A DNA stretch of 64,000 nt from Halobacterium jilantaiense (GCF_900110535.1 NZ_FOJA01000001.1:744001-808000), one strand, 5' to 3'. Numbered from the stretch's first letter, positions 17,700 to 26,912 are shown. A program made the numbers and translations. Notes: generated from the sequence alone by a model not told the origin.

Positions 17700-18308
17700 A
17701 TGGCAACGGCCGACGCTCCTGGCTACGCGAAGACGCACCCGAGACGCGTCACGGTAGTGCTGTCGGTGATCGGGTACGCGCTCGTCATCGGCGCGTTCGA
17801 GGGACTCATCCCCATCTTCCCGGACCTCTCCAAAGAGACCGTGTTGCTGTTCTCGGACGCCATCGCCGTGGTGAACACGCTCGCGCTCACGAGCATTCTG
17901 GCGGGCGTCGCGTTCATCAAGCGCGGCGAGGTCAGGAAGCACCGGGCGGCGATGCTCACCGCCTTCACGCTCATCTGTCTGTTCCTCGTGCTGTACCTCT
18001 GGAAGGTCGGCGGCGGCTTCGAGAAGTCCATCGTCATCGAGGAGGGGATGTTCCTCGGGCAGTACGCCGGCACCGTCGAAATCGCCTACCTCCTGATGCT
18101 CGCGATTCACATCTTCCTCTCCGTCGTCGCCGTCCCGGTCGTGTTGTACGCCGTGATTCTCGGCCTCACGCACACCCCCGCGGAGCTCCGCGAGACCAGC
18201 CACGCGAAGTACGGCCGCATCGCCGTCGCCTCCTGGACCGTGTCGCTGTTCCTCGGCGTCGTCACGTACCTCATGCTGAACCACGTCTACACTTGGGTGC
18301 CGCGGTAA
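17700..18308 (+). CDS. DUF420 membrane protein
   Basis: 202 residues with about five to six hydrophobic helices and conserved His residues (HRAAML, AIHIFLS, NHVYTW). DUF420 members include CtaM, required for heme-copper oxidase maturation in Gram-positive bacteria. The oxidase region begins right after it, so an assembly role is a reasonable inference. Divergent from the mutase small-subunit gene. Confidence 0.85.
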   Translation: MATADAPGYAKTHPRRVTVVLSVIGYALVIGAFEGLIPIFPDLSKETVLLFSDAIAVVNTLALTSILAGVAFIKRGEVRKHRAAMLTAFTLICLFLVLYLWKVGGGFEKSIVIEEGMFLGQYAGTVEIAYLLMLAIHIFLSVVAVPVVLYAVILGLTHTPAELRETSHAKYGRIAVASWTVSLFLGVVTYLMLNHVYTWVPR

Positions 18309-18369
18309 CGACGACACGGACCTCGGCACCGACACCTATTTGCTGGCCGCACTGCCTTCTCCCGACAGC

Positions 18370-18825
18370 ATGGCGGTCGAACCGGTGGACAGCGAGCGAG
18401 ACGGCACCGACGGCGGCGAGGACGCCGACGTCTGGCGCTGCAAGGACTGCGGCGCGGTCCAGCGAGACCCCGAGCCGCCCTGCGAGTCCTGCTGGGGAAC
18501 CACGTTCGTCTCCGGCGAGGGTTCCGACGGTGCCGCGGGGCCGGGACCCCCTCTCGCCGGGCTCTCGAACACGCCCGCCTCGGGCGCGGACCTCACCGCC
18601 ACCCGAATCGAACACGTCAAGTCCGCCTCGGCCCGCACCACGCTGCTCGCCGCCGGCTGTACCGCGGTCGTCGCGGCCGCGAGCTATGCCCTCCCGACAC
18701 CGTCGGTCGTCGCCGCGGTGCTGTACGGTGCCGCGCTCCTGCTCGGCGGATTCACGCTCCTCGCGCTCGTCGTCTCGACGCTCGCGCACCTCGTCGATGC
18801 GTTCGGGCTCGTAACCGGCTCGTAG
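18370..18825 (+). CDS. Zinc-ribbon membrane protein
   Basis: 151 residues: N-terminal zinc ribbon with two CxxC knuckles (CKDCG and CESCWG near residues 24-46), a low-complexity linker, then two TM helices at about 90-145. Topology suggests a cytoplasmic zinc ribbon tethered to the membrane. Function unknown. A TATA-like CTATTTG is centred about 30 bases before the ATG at 18370. Confidence 0.78.
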   Translation: MAVEPVDSERDGTDGGEDADVWRCKDCGAVQRDPEPPCESCWGTTFVSGEGSDGAAGPGPPLAGLSNTPASGADLTATRIEHVKSASARTTLLAAGCTAVVAAASYALPTPSVVAAVLYGAALLLGGFTLLALVVSTLAHLVDAFGLVTGS

Positions 18826-18850
18826 CCCGCCCGCCGCGGGCAGCCGTCCG

Positions 18851-19621
18851 TCACTCCGTCCAGGGGATGAGCGCAGCCCCAACTGTGAACGCGACGACGG
18901 CCAGCCCCAGCGTCACTGCGGCGTTCGTCGCCACGACCCCCGACGACCCCGCGGCCTCGATCGCCTCGGGGAAGGTCGCCGCGCGGACGCCCCGCGAGAA
19001 GTAGACGAGCGGCGAGACGTCGAGCAGCGGCCGGAACCACTCGGGGAACAGGGCGGGCTGGACGAACGTCTCCGAGAGGAACAGCAGCGGGAGCGCGATA
19101 CCGTTGCTCGCGGCGATGGCACCGTCCTGTCCCTCCGCGAGGCTGCCGAGTATCGCGCCGACGCCACAGAACAGTACCGAGGAGACGGGCACGAAGAACG
19201 CCAGCCACGGCGAGAACTCGAAGCTCGCGCCCGTGAGCAGGAGCGCGACGACCAGCAGCAGGGAGGCCGCGACGATGAGCGCGACGTTCACGAGCGCGTG
19301 CGCTGCGAGCCACTCTGCCCGCGTCAGCGGTGTCGTCGACAGCTTCTCGAAGCGGTTGTCCTCGCGGTGGCGCGCCACCTCGCTGCCGACCCGCGACAGC
19401 GGCGTGAACAGCACGACCGTCGCGAGGTACGCCGGCAGGTAGTAGCCCGTCGGTTCCGAGAACAGCCCCGCGCCACCGCCACCCTGCGTGCGGACCAAGC
19501 CAGCGAAGATGACGATGAGTACGACGGGGAAGAAGAACGTGAAGAACACGGCGGTGCGGCGGCGGAGGAACGTCCGCATCGCGCCCGCGGCCTCCGCGCG
19601 AATCCGGGCGAGGCGGCTCAT
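18851..19621 (-). CDS. ABC-2 type transporter permease
   Basis: 256 residues with about six hydrophobic helices, the DrrB/NodJ-like ABC-2 layout, including the cytoplasmic REDNRFEKLSTTPLTR segment between helices that contacts the ATPase. ATGA overlap (19618-19621) with the ATPase gene. The pair lies downstream of the ctaB fusion and DUF7546-like genes on the same strand, so a link to oxidase maturation or heme/copper handling is possible but unproved. Confidence 0.88.
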   Translation of the reverse strand: MSRLARIRAEAAGAMRTFLRRRTAVFFTFFFPVVLIVIFAGLVRTQGGGGAGLFSEPTGYYLPAYLATVVLFTPLSRVGSEVARHREDNRFEKLSTTPLTRAEWLAAHALVNVALIVAASLLLVVALLLTGASFEFSPWLAFFVPVSSVLFCGVGAILGSLAEGQDGAIAASNGIALPLLFLSETFVQPALFPEWFRPLLDVSPLVYFSRGVRAATFPEAIEAAGSSGVVATNAAVTLGLAVVAFTVGAALIPWTE

Positions 19622-20514
19622 CGCGTCACCTCCCCGCGCTCGGCCTCGCCGGCGAGCGCCATGTAGGCGTCCTCCAGCGTCGGCTCGCGCCACGACAGCG
19701 CACCGAACGCCACGCCCGCGTCGTCGAGCGCGGTCGCAATCTCCCCGACGCTCTCGGGGGCGACGCCGCGGAAGACGAGTCCCTCGTCGGTGCGGTCGGG
19801 CTCCCAGCCCGACAGCTCGGGGTCCGCGTCCGTGTCGACGACGAGGCGGGCGTCGCCGGCGTACTCGGCGACGAGTTCGCTCGGCGTGCCAGTCGCAGCG
19901 ACCTCGCCCGCACCGAGCAGCGCGACGCGGTCGGCGAGCCGGGCGGCCTCGGCCATGTCGTGCGTGGTGAGGAGGATGGTCGTGCCGGCGTCCGCCAGCG
20001 ACTCGAACAGCGACCAGAGCGCGCGCCGACCGGCCGGGTCGACGCCCGTGGTGGGTTCGTCGAGGAACAGCACGTCCGGGTCGTTGACGAGCGCTGCGGC
20101 GACGCACGCCCGGCGCTGCTGACCGCCGGAGAGGTCGCCGTACCAGGTGTCCTCGCCGGGGTCGAGGCCGACTTCGTCGAGGACGGCTGCGGGCTCGCGG
20201 GCGTCGTCGTAGAGCCCCGCGTAGTAGCTGACGAGCTCGCTCGCGGTGAGGCGCTCGGGCGGCGAGAACGCCTGCGGGAGCAGGCCGACGTGCTGCTTGC
20301 GCGCGTCACGCGGCGAGTCGCCGAGCAGTTCGACCGAGCCGGCGTCCGCGTGCGCAGTGCCAGTGAGACAGCGCACGAGCGTCGTCTTCCCCGCGCCGTT
20401 CGGGCCGACGAGCGCGAACACCTCGCCGGCACCGACGGACAGCGAGACCCCCGTGAGCGCTGCGGTGTCCCCGTACGACTTCTGCACGTCGTCGGCGACG
20501 AGTACCGAATCCAT
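19618..20514 (-). CDS. ABC transporter ATP-binding protein
   Basis: 298 residues. Walker A GPNGAGKTT near 37-45, signature LSGGQQRR, Walker B VLFLDEP, switch His in LTTHDM. A C-terminal extension after the nucleotide-binding domain (residues about 215-298) resembles the DUF4162-like regulatory tail of drug/antibiotic exporters. Partner permease overlaps its stop codon. Substrate unknown. Confidence 0.92.
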   Translation of the reverse strand: MDSVLVADDVQKSYGDTAALTGVSLSVGAGEVFALVGPNGAGKTTLVRCLTGTAHADAGSVELLGDSPRDARKQHVGLLPQAFSPPERLTASELVSYYAGLYDDAREPAAVLDEVGLDPGEDTWYGDLSGGQQRRACVAAALVNDPDVLFLDEPTTGVDPAGRRALWSLFESLADAGTTILLTTHDMAEAARLADRVALLGAGEVAATGTPSELVAEYAGDARLVVDTDADPELSGWEPDRTDEGLVFRGVAPESVGEIATALDDAGVAFGALSWREPTLEDAYMALAGEAERGEVTR

Positions 20515-20559
20515 GCCTCTGGGTGGGTGGCGTGTCGAATAAAGGACTGCGGAACGCGG

Positions 20560-21213
20560 CTACCGGGACGGCCGCCAGACGAGCAGGAGGACGGAGGAGA
20601 CGAAGACGGCCGTGGAGAGGGCGTACGGCTGGCTCTCGGCGACGACGACGGCCGTCGACGCGCTCCCGAACAGGCCCGTAGCCAGCGTCGCCAGCACCGG
20701 CCACGTGCAGCTCACACAGGAGAGGAGTCCGAGGAAGCCCGCGAGGCCCGTTCGGGCGGTGTCGACGACCGTGACGGCGACGAGGTACGCGAGCGCGGCG
20801 TAGCCGCCGACCTTGAACGGCAGCAGGCTGACGGTGACTGTCGGCCCGCTGTAGACCAGCGCCGGACCCCAGCCGGGTGACAGCCACGCGATGCGCGACC
20901 CGAGGTCGGCCCCGTGGAACATGTAGAGACCGCCGACGCCGCCAAGGAGGAGGAAGTACGCGACGCCGACAGCGCCCGCTGCGAGCCACTGGCGGCGGGA
21001 CGCCGACGGCACACCGACGCGGCGGACGCCCCAGGCGGCGACGTTCAGCCAGACGAACGGGTACGCCAGCCAGAGGACGTCGCCGGGCGTCGACGACGAC
21101 AACGCGAAGTACAGCAACACGAGCACGAGCTCGCCGTTCAGAACGGCGGCCCACGTCAGCAGCGTGCCGCGGTCGGGCGCGAGCTGGCCGGTGGAGACGG
21201 TTCGCGTCCCCAT
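20560..21213 (-). CDS. Conserved membrane protein with CVSC motif (DUF7546-like)
   Basis: 217 residues, six or so TM helices. Within a late helix it carries SCVSCTWP, a CxxC that could bind copper or do thiol chemistry; this recalls CcdA/DsbD-like helices but similarity is only to the motif. The gene directly precedes (one base after stop) the ctaB fusion gene on the same strand, so a cofactor-assembly role for the oxidase is the natural hypothesis. Not experimentally known to me. Confidence 0.78.
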   Translation of the reverse strand: MGTRTVSTGQLAPDRGTLLTWAAVLNGELVLVLLYFALSSSTPGDVLWLAYPFVWLNVAAWGVRRVGVPSASRRQWLAAGAVGVAYFLLLGGVGGLYMFHGADLGSRIAWLSPGWGPALVYSGPTVTVSLLPFKVGGYAALAYLVAVTVVDTARTGLAGFLGLLSCVSCTWPVLATLATGLFGSASTAVVVAESQPYALSTAVFVSSVLLLVWRPSR

Positions 21214-22593
21214 CTACACCACCATCGCGTCCAGCACGACGGCGACCAGCAGACAGCCGAGGTAGGCGTTCGACGCGTGGAACGACCGCATCGCGGCCGA
21301 CCGGTCGCGCTCGCGGTGGAGCCGCACGGCGAAGTAGAGGAACACCGAACCGAGGGCGACGGTGGTGCCGGCGTACAGCGCGCCGAGGTCGGTGAGCGCG
21401 GCGAGCACGACGGCCGAGACCAGCGTCGCGCCGAGGTAGTAGACGATGTGCCGGCGCGTCTTCGCCTCGCCCTCGACGACGGGCATCAGCGGGAAGCCGC
21501 CGCGCTCGTAGTCGTCCTTGTAAGCGAGCGCGAGATTGTAGAAGTGCGCGGGCGTCCACAGGAAGATGACGGCCGCGAGCGCGATGCCCGCGACGCCGAC
21601 CTCACCGGTTACGGCTGCCCAGCCGATGAGCGCCGGCAGCGCGCCAGCCGCACCCCCGATGACGGTGCTCTGTCGAGTGTTCGGCTTCAGCACGAGCGTG
21701 TAGACGACCGAGTAGAACACGATGGCCGTCAGCCCGAGGAACGCCGTCAGGAGGTTCACCGCCGCGAACGCGGCCAGCGACCCGACACCCAGCACCAGAC
21801 CGAACGCGAGCGCGTTCCGGGGCGGGATGCGGTCGGTGGCGAGCGGGCGGTCGTCCGTGCGCGCCATCTTCTTGTCCTTCTCGCGTTCGAGGACGTGATT
21901 GAACGTCCCGGACGCGCCGATCGACAGCACGCCGCCGCCGAGCGTCAGCGCGACCGTCTCGACGGCCAGCTGGGTGCCGCCAGCCAGCGCCATCCCCGCG
22001 CCCGCGACGAGGCACAGGAGCCACATCAGCCGCGGCTTCGTCAGCCGCAGGTACGCCTTCGCGGTCGCCAGCGGCCCGGTCCCCGGGTCCGAGGACTCGC
22101 TGTCGTCGTGCCGGGGTTCGCCCTCCCACTCCGCGGACGGCAGGTGGCCGGTCTGGGCGTCGAGCGTCCACGCGAGCGCCAGTACGAGCGCGGCGAAGAT
22201 GCCGACGGCGAGCGCGAGGTGGCCGCCTGCGAGTGCGCTCGACCCGGGCGTCGTCGCGGTGTACGCACCGAGCGCTATCTGGACGGGGTAGAGCGCGAGC
22301 GCGGCCGTCACCGCCGCCCGCACGCGACGCGACTCGCCACGACGCCACGCGAACACTGCCGCGGCGACCACGACGACGCCGGTCACTGCTGCCGCAGTTC
22401 GATGCCCCCAGACGACCGCGAGGTCCAGGGAGTCGAGCGCGAACCACTGGCCGCCGCACGCAGGCCACGACGTACAGGCGTCGGCGGCACCCGTCAGGGC
22501 GGTGGTTGCGCCGAGCACGAGCAGCGTGTAGACGCCCATCGCGGCGGCGGCGAGCACGGCGACGAACCGGTCGGGTGTGTTTCCGTTCACGGT
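21214..22593 (-). CDS. ctaB: Protoheme IX farnesyltransferase with CtaA-like N-terminal domain
   Basis: Adds a farnesyl group to heme b to give heme o for the terminal oxidase. About 459 residues from GTG at 22593 (VNGNTPDRF); the open frame allows a GTG at 22626. Residues 1-160 form four TM helices with GHRTAAAVTG and GGHLALA histidines, resembling half of heme A synthase (CtaA/COX15). Residues about 185-459 are UbiA-type prenyltransferase: NHVLEREKDKKMARTDDRPL (first Asp-rich region) and YKDDYERGGFPLMPVVEGE (second). Haloarchaeal CtaB proteins carry such an N-terminal extension. Divergent from cox subunit II. Confidence 0.9.
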   Translation of the reverse strand, partial: TVNGNTPDRFVAVLAAAAMGVYTLLVLGATTALTGAADACTSWPACGGQWFALDSLDLAVVWGHRTAAAVTGVVVVAAAVFAWRRGESRRVRAAVTAALALYPVQIALGAYTATTPGSSALAGGHLALAVGIFAALVLALAWTLDAQTGHLPSAEWEGEPRHDDSESSDPGTGPLATAKAYLRLTKPRLMWLLCLVAGAGMALAGGTQLAVETVALTLGGGVLSIGASGTFNHVLEREKDKKMARTDDRPLATDRIPPRNALAFGLVLGVGSLAAFAAVNLLTAFLGLTAIVFYSVVYTLVLKPNTRQSTVIGGAAGALPALIGWAAVTGEVGVAGIALAAVIFLWTPAHFYNLALAYKDDYERGGFPLMPVVEGEAKTRRHIVYYLGATLVSAVVLAALTDLGALYAGTTVALGSVFLYFAVRLHRERDRSAAMRSFHASNAYLGCLLVAVVLDAMVV

Positions 22594-22663
22594 CCTCTCT
22601 CGTCTCGGAGTTACGACCCGGAACACTTAGCCTGTCCGACTCCGACCGACGGCCATTCAGCAC

Positions 22664-22672
22664 CTATTTATG
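22664..22672 (+). promoter_or_regulatory. TATA box of cox subunit II gene
   Basis: CTATTTATG centred about 30 bases before the ATG at 22698, the spacing expected for a leaderless archaeal transcript. It is shared intergenic space with the divergent ctaB fusion. Confidence 0.65.
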
Positions 22673-22697
22673 GAGTCACTCCTAACTCTGGACCAGC

Positions 22698-23456
22698 ATG
22701 AGAGGAAAGCGGCTCGCACCCGTTCTCGTCGTCGTCGTCGGGTTCCTCGCTGCCTTCGTCGACCCGGTGGCCGCCTCTGGCTACCAGTCGATCACCGAGC
22801 AGTACATCCGCGACCTCAACAACATGATGCTCGCGGCCGCGCTGCCGATTACGCTGCTCGTCGAGGGCATCCTGATCTACACGGTCTGGAAGTTCCGGAA
22901 CAGCGACGAGGCGAAACCCACGAAGGAGAACCGCCGTCTGGAAATCACGTGGACGGTCGCCACCGCGGTCGTCCTCCTGTTCGTCGGTGTCGCAGCCTAC
23001 GGCGTCATGGGTCAGAGTGCGGTCACCGCGACCGGACAGGACGCGCAGGCCGCGATGGCCGAAGAAGACAGCGTCACCGTCACCGCCGAGGGCGTCCAGT
23101 GGTACTGGAACTTCGAGTACGCCGACGAAAATCTGTCCACGACCACCAGCGCTGGGGGTGATGGCGTCGTCGGCGACCAGCCGCTCGTGTTGCCGGCCGA
23201 CACGAAAGTGGTGATACGGACGGAGTCCTCGGACGTCATCCACGCCTTCCACGCACCAGACCTGGGCCTGAAGGCGGACGCGCTCCCCGGACAGCAGAAC
23301 TACATCATCACTGACGAACTCGACGAAGGTACCTACCAGCTGTACTGCGCCGAGTTCTGTGGTGTCGGCCACTCGCAGATGCTCGCCGATATCGAGGTCG
23401 TCGACCGAGACACCTACGAGGACTACGTCGAAGACCCCGAGAACACGTCCGTCTAG
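22698..23456 (+). CDS. coxB: Cytochrome c oxidase subunit II
   Basis: Electron-entry subunit of the heme-copper oxidase. 252 residues: signal-like N-terminal helix (1-25), two TM helices near 40-65 and 85-110, then an extracytoplasmic cupredoxin domain. The CuA ligands are present: His in DVIHAFHAPD and the Cys/His/Met set in YCAEFCGVGHSQM. This marks a cytochrome c- or halocyanin-type oxidase, not a quinol oxidase. Its stop overlaps the convergent biotin ligase by 4 bases. Confidence 0.95.
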   Translation: MRGKRLAPVLVVVVGFLAAFVDPVAASGYQSITEQYIRDLNNMMLAAALPITLLVEGILIYTVWKFRNSDEAKPTKENRRLEITWTVATAVVLLFVGVAAYGVMGQSAVTATGQDAQAAMAEEDSVTVTAEGVQWYWNFEYADENLSTTTSAGGDGVVGDQPLVLPADTKVVIRTESSDVIHAFHAPDLGLKADALPGQQNYIITDELDEGTYQLYCAEFCGVGHSQMLADIEVVDRDTYEDYVEDPENTSV

Positions 23457-24295
23457 GTCCGCCGTAGCCGCCGACACTCTCCTTCCTGCACTTCGACTCG
23501 CCGCTCGCCAGTGTCGACGACGAGCGCGCCCCGGCCCGTGACCGACACTGCGTCGCCGACCACGGGGTCGTCGTCGCGGCGCGTCACCTCGACGCGCTCG
23601 CCGAGCGTGGCGCTGCGGTCGCGGAACGCGTCGACCGCGTCAGCGAACCCGTCGTCGGTCTCGACGCTGGCCGTCCAGTCCAGCAGGCGGTCGTGGAGTG
23701 TCGCCGCGACCTCGGTCGGGTCGACGGCTCCGACTTCTTCCCGGAGTGTCGTCACCGTGCGGTCTCCGACGTTCAGGTCGCCGGGGGCGAGGCTCGCATT
23801 GACGCCGATGCCGAGTACCGCGAAGGAGAGAGCTGCGGTCTCGGGGTCGGTTCCCGGTAGTACGTCGTCGACCGGCTTCCCGGCGACCGGTACCTCGTCG
23901 ACGACAGCCTCAGTGAGGACACCGCAGAGCTTCGCGCGAGTGCCGTCGTCACGGTCGACGACCACGTCGTTGGGCCACTTCAGGCGCGCGTCCACGCCGA
24001 ACTCCTCGACGGTCTCCGCTGCCGCGAGGCCGCCCGCGAACGTGAGCCGGCCGACGTGACTCGCCGCGAAGTCGGGACGGACGAGCGTGCTCGACCAGAC
24101 GCCGCCCGGCGGACTCGCCCAGACGTTGCCGGTGCGACCGCGGCCAGCGGTCTGTTCGTCGGCGACCACAAACGTGCCGTGGGCGGCACCGTCCCGGCCC
24201 TCGGCGCGCGCGATGTCGTTCGTGCTCGGGCACGTCTCACGGTGGACGAGCGGCGCGTCGAGCCGCGCCCGCAGCTCGTCGGGGTCGACTGTCAT
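23453..24295 (-). CDS. birA: Biotin-[acetyl-CoA-carboxylase] ligase
   Basis: Attaches biotin to carboxylase carrier domains via biotinyl-AMP. 280 residues: STNDIA, the adenylate-binding loop GRGRTGN at 51-57, KWPNDV, and a C-terminal SH3-like domain (RGALVVDTGERRVEVQEGECR). No N-terminal helix-turn-helix, so it is not a BirA-type repressor. It sits between cox subunits II and III; its likely client is the biotin carrier partner of the carboxyltransferase encoded at 57153-58931. Confidence 0.94.
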   Translation of the reverse strand: MTVDPDELRARLDAPLVHRETCPSTNDIARAEGRDGAAHGTFVVADEQTAGRGRTGNVWASPPGGVWSSTLVRPDFAASHVGRLTFAGGLAAAETVEEFGVDARLKWPNDVVVDRDDGTRAKLCGVLTEAVVDEVPVAGKPVDDVLPGTDPETAALSFAVLGIGVNASLAPGDLNVGDRTVTTLREEVGAVDPTEVAATLHDRLLDWTASVETDDGFADAVDAFRDRSATLGERVEVTRRDDDPVVGDAVSVTGRGALVVDTGERRVEVQEGECRRLRRT

Positions 24296-24332
24296 ACCGG
24301 CGCTTCACAGCGTCGGCGAAAAAAGCCCGCGT

Positions 24333-25190
24333 TTAGACGACGGCACCCGCGTACAGCACGACGACGAGGAAGATCCAGACGGCGTCGACGAAGTGCCAGT
24401 ACATCGAGACGGTGCTGACTGAGGTGTGGCGCTCGGCGGTGTACTGCCCCTTCAGCGCCCGCACTGTGAGGATTCCGATGAGAACTGCGCCGAGGGTGAC
24501 GTGGAGGCCGTGGAGGCCCGTCAGCCCGAAGAACGCGCTCTCGAAGAGGCCACCCGAGAGCGAGAACCCCTCGTGGACGATGAACTCGTAGTACTCGTAC
24601 ACCTGGCCCGCGATGAACACGACGCCCAGGACGAGCGTGGCGACCAGCAGGCCGAGGAAGCGACTGCGGTTGCCCTTCCGGAGCGCGACGTGTGCGAAGT
24701 GCAGCGTGAAACTGGAGACGACCAGGATGGCCGTGTTCGCGACGACCAGCGCGCCGAGGAAGCCGTCTGGGACGGCGCTGGCGGCGTCCACCCACTGGCT
24801 GCCCGCGCGGATGAAGAAGTAGTACGTGAACCCGGCTCCGAACGTCGCGATTTCGGTGCCGAGGAACAGAATCATCCCCCACCGGAGCGCGGACGAGCCG
24901 TGCCCGTCGTCGCTCCAGTACGCCTTCACGAAGGCGTGGTACACCCAGCCGTACAGGCCAGTGAGGAACCCGAACGCACTCGCCACGAAGACGGCGGGAC
25001 CGACCATCGGTCCCACGAGCGCGTTGTCCCCGCGGCCCAGCACGTAGAGGGCAGCGCCGATGTAGAAGCCGGCAGCCCCGATTGCGGTGATGAAGGGCCA
25101 CCAGCTGGCCTCTCCGAAGCCCTTCGGCCAGTCCTCCACGGCCGGCAGGTGATGGCCGTGGTCGTCAGTCGAGTCGTCCGCTACGCTCAT
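24333..25190 (-). CDS. coxC: Cytochrome c oxidase subunit III
   Basis: Seven-helix oxidase subunit, 285 residues. Signatures: WPFITAIG at the N-terminus, ILFLGTEIATFGAGFTYYFF, the QVYEYYEF helix, and FFGLTGLHGLHVTLGA followed by SMYWHFVDAVWIFLVVVLY, all typical of COX3. An acidic His-rich tail precedes helix 1. The true start is MSVADDST at 25190; the longer frame is spurious. TATA element TTTTTAGTA lies 26 bases upstream. Confidence 0.95.
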   Translation of the reverse strand: MSVADDSTDDHGHHLPAVEDWPKGFGEASWWPFITAIGAAGFYIGAALYVLGRGDNALVGPMVGPAVFVASAFGFLTGLYGWVYHAFVKAYWSDDGHGSSALRWGMILFLGTEIATFGAGFTYYFFIRAGSQWVDAASAVPDGFLGALVVANTAILVVSSFTLHFAHVALRKGNRSRFLGLLVATLVLGVVFIAGQVYEYYEFIVHEGFSLSGGLFESAFFGLTGLHGLHVTLGAVLIGILTVRALKGQYTAERHTSVSTVSMYWHFVDAVWIFLVVVLYAGAVV

Positions 25191-25211
25191 ACAACGGGGT
25201 TGCGCAGCGAG

Positions 25212-25220
25212 TACTAAAAA
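25212..25220 (-). promoter_or_regulatory. TATA box of cox subunit III gene
   Basis: TTTTTAGTA on the minus strand, centred about 26 bases before the ATG at 25190. Fits a leaderless transcript. Confidence 0.6.
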
Positions 25221-25284
25221 CCCACTCAACTGCGGTGACCGGCAGACCGCAACCCTCAGGGGCGGGCCACTCCAACCGCCGAGT

Positions 25285-26655
25285 ATGCTCCGCCGCCTCG
25301 CACACCCGCTGGGTGCCGGGCTCGCCCTCGCAGCGGTCTGCGGGGTGGCCGCCGCACACGGCGGCAGCCTCCGTGGGGCGTCCGGCTCGTCGCTGGCCGT
25401 GCCGACGTGGCTGTTCCTCTCGACTGGCGGCGCGGTCGTCGGTGCCTCCTTCCTGCTTGCGAGTTTCGTCACCGACCGCCAGTTCGTCGCAGACATCCAC
25501 GGCTGGCGGCGCGCGCTCCCTGCGCCCCGGCGCTTGCTCGCGTGGGCGGGCCAGACGGTCGGCGTCGCGGCGTTCGCGGTGCTGGTCGTCGCCGGGTTCT
25601 TCGGACCGACCGACCCGCTCCGGAACGCGGCCATCGTGCTCGTCTGGGTGGCGTGGTGGGCGGGTCTCGTGATGGCGACGTACCTCGTCGGGAACGCGTG
25701 GCCCGCACTCGACCCGTTCCGCACGCTCACGCGACCACTCTCCTGGGTGACCGACGGCGTCCGTGACCTCGACGCCGACCGCGCGGCGTGGGCGAGCACG
25801 GCGTTCCTGCTCGTGCTCGTCTGGGTCGAGGTGGTGAGTCCGCTCGCGGACGCCCCGCGGCTGCTCGCCGCCACCGCTCTCGGCTACCTCGCGCTCGCGG
25901 CAGTCGGCGTACTCGCCGTCGGCCACGACACCTGGTTCGGGGAGGTCGACCCGGTCGCCCGGCTGTTCCGGGCGTACGGGGCCGTCGCCCCGGTCGAGCG
26001 CACCGAGGACGGGCTCTCGCTGCGCGTCCCCGCCGCTCGGCTCACCGAACGCGTCGTCAACACCAGTGGGGGCGTGGCGTTCGTCGTCGCCGTGCTCTGG
26101 GGGACGACCTACGACGGCCTCGTCGGCACGCCCGCGTGGGCGACGGTCGCGCGCGCCGTCGTTGACGCTGGTGTCCCACCGGCCGTCCTCTACCCGGCGG
26201 CGCTCCTCCTCGGGTTCGTCGCGTTCCACCAGCTCTACTGGTGGGCGGCCCGGAACGCACGTGAGACGGCACCGACGTACACCGACGCCGCGACGCTCGC
26301 GGTTCGGTTCGCGCCGTCGCTGCTCGCGATCGCTGCCGGCTACCACCTCGCGCACTACCTCGTCTACTTCCTCAGTCTCTCGCCCGCGCTCGTCAGCGCC
26401 GTCCTCGCACCCCTCGACCCCCCGATGGCGATGCGGCTCGTACTGCCGGCGTGGCTCTCCGGTGTCGGCGTCGCCGCCGTGCTGGTGGGCCACCTGCTCG
26501 CCATCTGGGTCGCCCACGGCACCGCCTTCGACGAACTCCCGGGGCGGCTTCAGGCAATCCGCAGCCAGTACGCGCTCACCGCCGTCATGGTGTTCTACAC
26601 GATGAGTAGCATGTGGATCGTCAGCCAGCCAGCCGGCAGCCCCCCGTTCCTATGA
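25285..26655 (+). CDS. Multi-helix membrane protein of the oxidase cluster
   Basis: 456 residues with about ten to twelve TM helices and little soluble sequence. It starts with a signal-like helix ending AAAHGGS, and carries scattered membrane His (FVAFHQLYWW, GYHLAHYLVYF, VGHLLAIWVAHG) that could bind heme or metal. I do not recognise a characterised family. It opens a plus-strand run (zinc finger, two small membrane proteins, cox subunit I) and overlaps the next gene by ATGA. Candidate oxidase-assembly factor by context only. Confidence 0.78.
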   Translation: MLRRLAHPLGAGLALAAVCGVAAAHGGSLRGASGSSLAVPTWLFLSTGGAVVGASFLLASFVTDRQFVADIHGWRRALPAPRRLLAWAGQTVGVAAFAVLVVAGFFGPTDPLRNAAIVLVWVAWWAGLVMATYLVGNAWPALDPFRTLTRPLSWVTDGVRDLDADRAAWASTAFLLVLVWVEVVSPLADAPRLLAATALGYLALAAVGVLAVGHDTWFGEVDPVARLFRAYGAVAPVERTEDGLSLRVPAARLTERVVNTSGGVAFVVAVLWGTTYDGLVGTPAWATVARAVVDAGVPPAVLYPAALLLGFVAFHQLYWWAARNARETAPTYTDAATLAVRFAPSLLAIAAGYHLAHYLVYFLSLSPALVSAVLAPLDPPMAMRLVLPAWLSGVGVAAVLVGHLLAIWVAHGTAFDELPGRLQAIRSQYALTAVMVFYTMSSMWIVSQPAGSPPFL

Positions 26656-26912
26656 CCGACGAAGCCAGCGGTGTGGCCGGGGAGGACGCCGCCTGCGAGC
26701 GCTGCGGCGAACGCTTCCCAAGCGAACGCCTCCGAGACCTCCACAGGGGCCTCGAACACTACCGCGCCCTCGACGACGCCGAGCGCGCGGCCTACGAGGC
26801 GGCCTACGAATCCGAAACCGAGGACCTCCAGTCGTTCCGACTGCGCGCGCTCGCCGCGCTCGTGTTGCTGTACTTCGGATTCCTGATGACGTACGCCGTC
26901 GTGGCGCTGTGA
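26652..26912 (+). CDS. C2H2 zinc-finger protein with C-terminal TM helix (DUF7410-like)
   Basis: 86 residues. CERCGERF...HRGLEH gives C-x2-C-x12-H-x4-H near residues 14-36, a single C2H2-type finger; a hydrophobic helix at about 62-83 anchors it. The ATGA overlap with the upstream membrane protein implies coordinated translation. Membrane-tethered fingers of this sort occur in haloarchaea; function unknown. Confidence 0.78.
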   Translation: MTDEASGVAGEDAACERCGERFPSERLRDLHRGLEHYRALDDAERAAYEAAYESETEDLQSFRLRALAALVLLYFGFLMTYAVVAL

